Under the pieces are notes generated by a model, which searched no databases, was not told where the DNA came from, and worked only from the letters and a program-made list of their open reading frames with translations. Of a stretch of 64,000 bases of DNA, positions 62,501 to 64,000 are shown one piece after another (positions within the stretch are counted from its first letter, which is position 1; each line of letters starts with the position of its first letter). Origin of the DNA: Calendula officinalis (Eukaryota > Streptophyta > Magnoliopsida > Asterales > Asteraceae); NCBI GenBank assembly GCA_963853835.1, contig OY970829.1:77498901-77562900 (forward strand), in the 5' to 3' direction. Both the position numbers and the translations under genes were made by a program.

Positions 62501-63631
62501 AACGTGCAAAATTGGTAAACATAAAGGACTACACTTGTCGAAATTAAAAGTTTAGGACCAAACTTGCAATCTGGTATTATCTTAAAGGACCAAATGTGTA
62601 ATTAACTCTAAAAAGAAAAAAAGAATTGCCTGTTGCAATAAAAGAGTCGCGAATATTGACATTAGTCGAGCCCGAGATATCAATTCCATCGGTATTCGGG
62701 CTTGTTTCCGGGGCAATTATCCGTAAGTTAGAAAAGATGACACCATCGCAAGAAGTTATTGTGATATGTACTCGTGGGGGGTTTACAAGTGTTAAACCAT
62801 TCAGTCGCAAACCTTTGCATCTTTTAAATTGTAATGCCTGTTTATAAAATTAAAACCATTAACAAACTATTTATATATACACTGACGTATTAACACAATC
62901 GGAACGATTAAATGAACGATTTTTTGTATTCCCGCTCGTGTTCGCTTGTTTAGAAAATTAAGTGTTCATATTCAGTGTTTTTGAACAATGCAATAAAAAG
63001 GTAAACGAACATGAACTATTCGTGAAATCCTGAATACGTTTTAATTTACATGGGAACCTTAAAATTTTATAAAATCTAGTCACATTTCGTTACATGTGAT
63101 AGTCAATTCACATGTGAATAAACACTAAAGAACGAATTTAAACAAACACACATAAATGAACGAACACAAACTCATGTTCACGAACGTAATTGAACGAACT
63201 GGACATCTGTCCATGTTCGTTCATTTATCTAAACGAACATAAAATCTTGTTTGTGTTCGTTCATCTAACTAAACAAATTCTTGCTTACGAATGGTTATAA
63301 GCTGAAAGTTCGATTCATTTACTTACCACTGGTGCATGACAAGTTGTTCCCTGAAATGAAATGCATTAATATGTAAGAATTCATTTAATTTCATCACAAC
63401 CATAAGTTAGTAATTTATTCACAAATGGTGAAAATTAAAAGGTGGATGATATAACTTACTGGTAGTTGAGGAGTAATGCACGCATTTTTCCACCAAATAG
63501 GACCTTGACCATCTAACCGTCCATTTCCGCTGATTGTAAGACCGTTCACTCTCGAAAACGAGAGCCATCTATCGTAATGATAACCAAGCCAGTCGGTTTT
63601 TTTTGGCCGGACCAACAATGTTTCCCGACAC
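59600..63631 (-). CDS. Polygalacturonase (GH28), partial at the 5' end, frameshifted
   Basis: Seven minus-strand exons are readable: 63460-63631, 63327-63350, 62630-62837, 60893-60974, 60675-60780, 60470-60586 and 59600-59830. The GH28 motifs appear in order: NTDGIDIS, GDDCIAIS (assembled over a splice), CGPGHGIS (over a splice) and RIKSWQ, so the catalytic Asp and His residues are present. Upstream are the family blocks DGQGPIWWKNAC and ALQFKRCKGLRLNGLTL. The first exon(s), with the signal peptide, lie beyond the right edge. The enzyme hydrolyses pectin in the cell wall. In the first visible exon a run of eight A (63597-63604) puts VSGNIVGPAKK and TDWLGYHYDRW in different frames; seven A would restore exactly 57 codons. 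One intron (60975-62629) has a GC donor and holds a Mutator-like element. Confidence 0.88.
60015..60365. mobile_element. Mutator-like MITE, family 2, in a polygalacturonase intron
   Basis: Contains the family-2 blocks 'taccctgaactattaaag', 'gcaacatggtac', 'gacaaaatggtcgatttagt' and their mirrored forms. The ends are eroded and the boundaries approximate. Confidence 0.75.
61373..62608. mobile_element. Mutator-like element with long TIRs and filler DNA (Pack-MULE candidate)
   Basis: 1236 bp with inverted ends of about 190 bp starting GAGTTAATTACAC. It is flanked by a perfect 9-bp repeat, TAAAAAGAA (61364-61372 and 62609-62617). The ends belong to family 1 (279-737), but the centre holds about 860 bp of non-repetitive DNA with higher GC content and codon-like stretches on both strands. 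There is no transposase. Such internal DNA is what Mutator-like elements acquire from host genes. The source is not recognised. Confidence 0.9.
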
Positions 63632-64000
63632 CTATTTTTTTGGACAATTTAAAAAATATAAAACTATGCATATAATGTTAATGTATAAGGTTCATGTGAT
63701 TTCATTGTGTCTTATTGTTAAATATAGTCACATGATCTTTCTTAACATGCACAAAACATGCAATGTATACTTGTCGAAACCCAAAACATTTAGCCCAAAA
63801 CATTCTAGGTATGTTCATAAATCTCGAAAACAGACCGATTTTGTATTGCATTCATGTTTCTTTTATTTTAATAAAGGGTGAATACACTCAATGGTTATCA
63901 TAAATTTCTGAAAAAGTTAAGGTTTGTGCGTTAATTACTCTTTTTTGTTCATTAAGGTTATTATAATACACGAGTATTAATTATTAGATACCAAACTTTT
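63632..64000. other. Polygalacturonase intron or upstream DNA
   Basis: AT-rich sequence upstream of the acceptor at 63632-63633; no further exon is recognisable before the window ends. Confidence 0.5.

Overview
The window is nuclear DNA of a flowering plant, most likely a eudicot. It is AT-rich, its genes have many introns with plant-type splice sites, and the gaps are packed with MITEs, hAT, Mutator-like, Helitron-like and LTR elements. I cannot name the species. No rRNA, CRISPR array, operon or intact tRNA gene is visible. Gene models were built by hand from exon reading frames, splice sites and family motifs.

Left third (1-20 kb): a secreted DUF642 cell-wall protein (+, 1008-4336); an organelle mTERF protein (-, 5576-8280); 7 kb of transposon-rich gap with a hAT element nested in a Mutator-like MITE; mitochondrial cytochrome c oxidase subunit 5b (+, 15379-16627); and mitochondrial CGFS glutaredoxin GRXS15 (-, 17963-19619).

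Middle third (20-44 kb): a DUF1644 zinc-finger-like protein (-, 21730-22668); a LEA protein (-, 26412-26786); a small three-exon gene resembling nothing I recognise (+, 27859-29810); the JAMM deubiquitinase BRCC36 (-, 30409-35160) with a textbook U12-type AT-AC intron and three MITE insertions in other introns; a candidate 79-residue protein gene (+, 37734-38502); an uncharacterised membrane protein (-, 39710-41524) whose last splice junction does not work as read; and a decayed heat-shock-factor-like pseudogene (+, 43059-43541).

Right third (44-64 kb): a broken GINS subunit PSF1 gene (-, 44075-50372), split by a very young 4.8 kb LTR element that carries gag but no pol (TR-GAG type) and also missing middle exons; 7 kb of repeat-rich DNA with Helitron-like hairpins and orphan coding scraps; peptide deformylase 1A (-, 57283-58749); and a polygalacturonase (-, 59600 to beyond the right edge) with a 1-bp homopolymer frameshift and a 1.2 kb Mutator-like element in an intron.

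The genes are independent housekeeping and stress genes, not one pathway. Three act in mitochondria or plastids (COX5B, GRXS15, PDF1A), plus the probable organelle mTERF. From memory, the order DUF642-COX5B-BRCC36-PSF1-polygalacturonase matches part of Arabidopsis chromosome 1, and COX5B-GRXS15-LEA matches part of chromosome 3, which suggests an ancestral block preserved here. The strongest observations are the AT-AC intron, the near-identical LTRs of the gag-only element inside PSF1, and a series of insertions whose target-site duplications can be read exactly.
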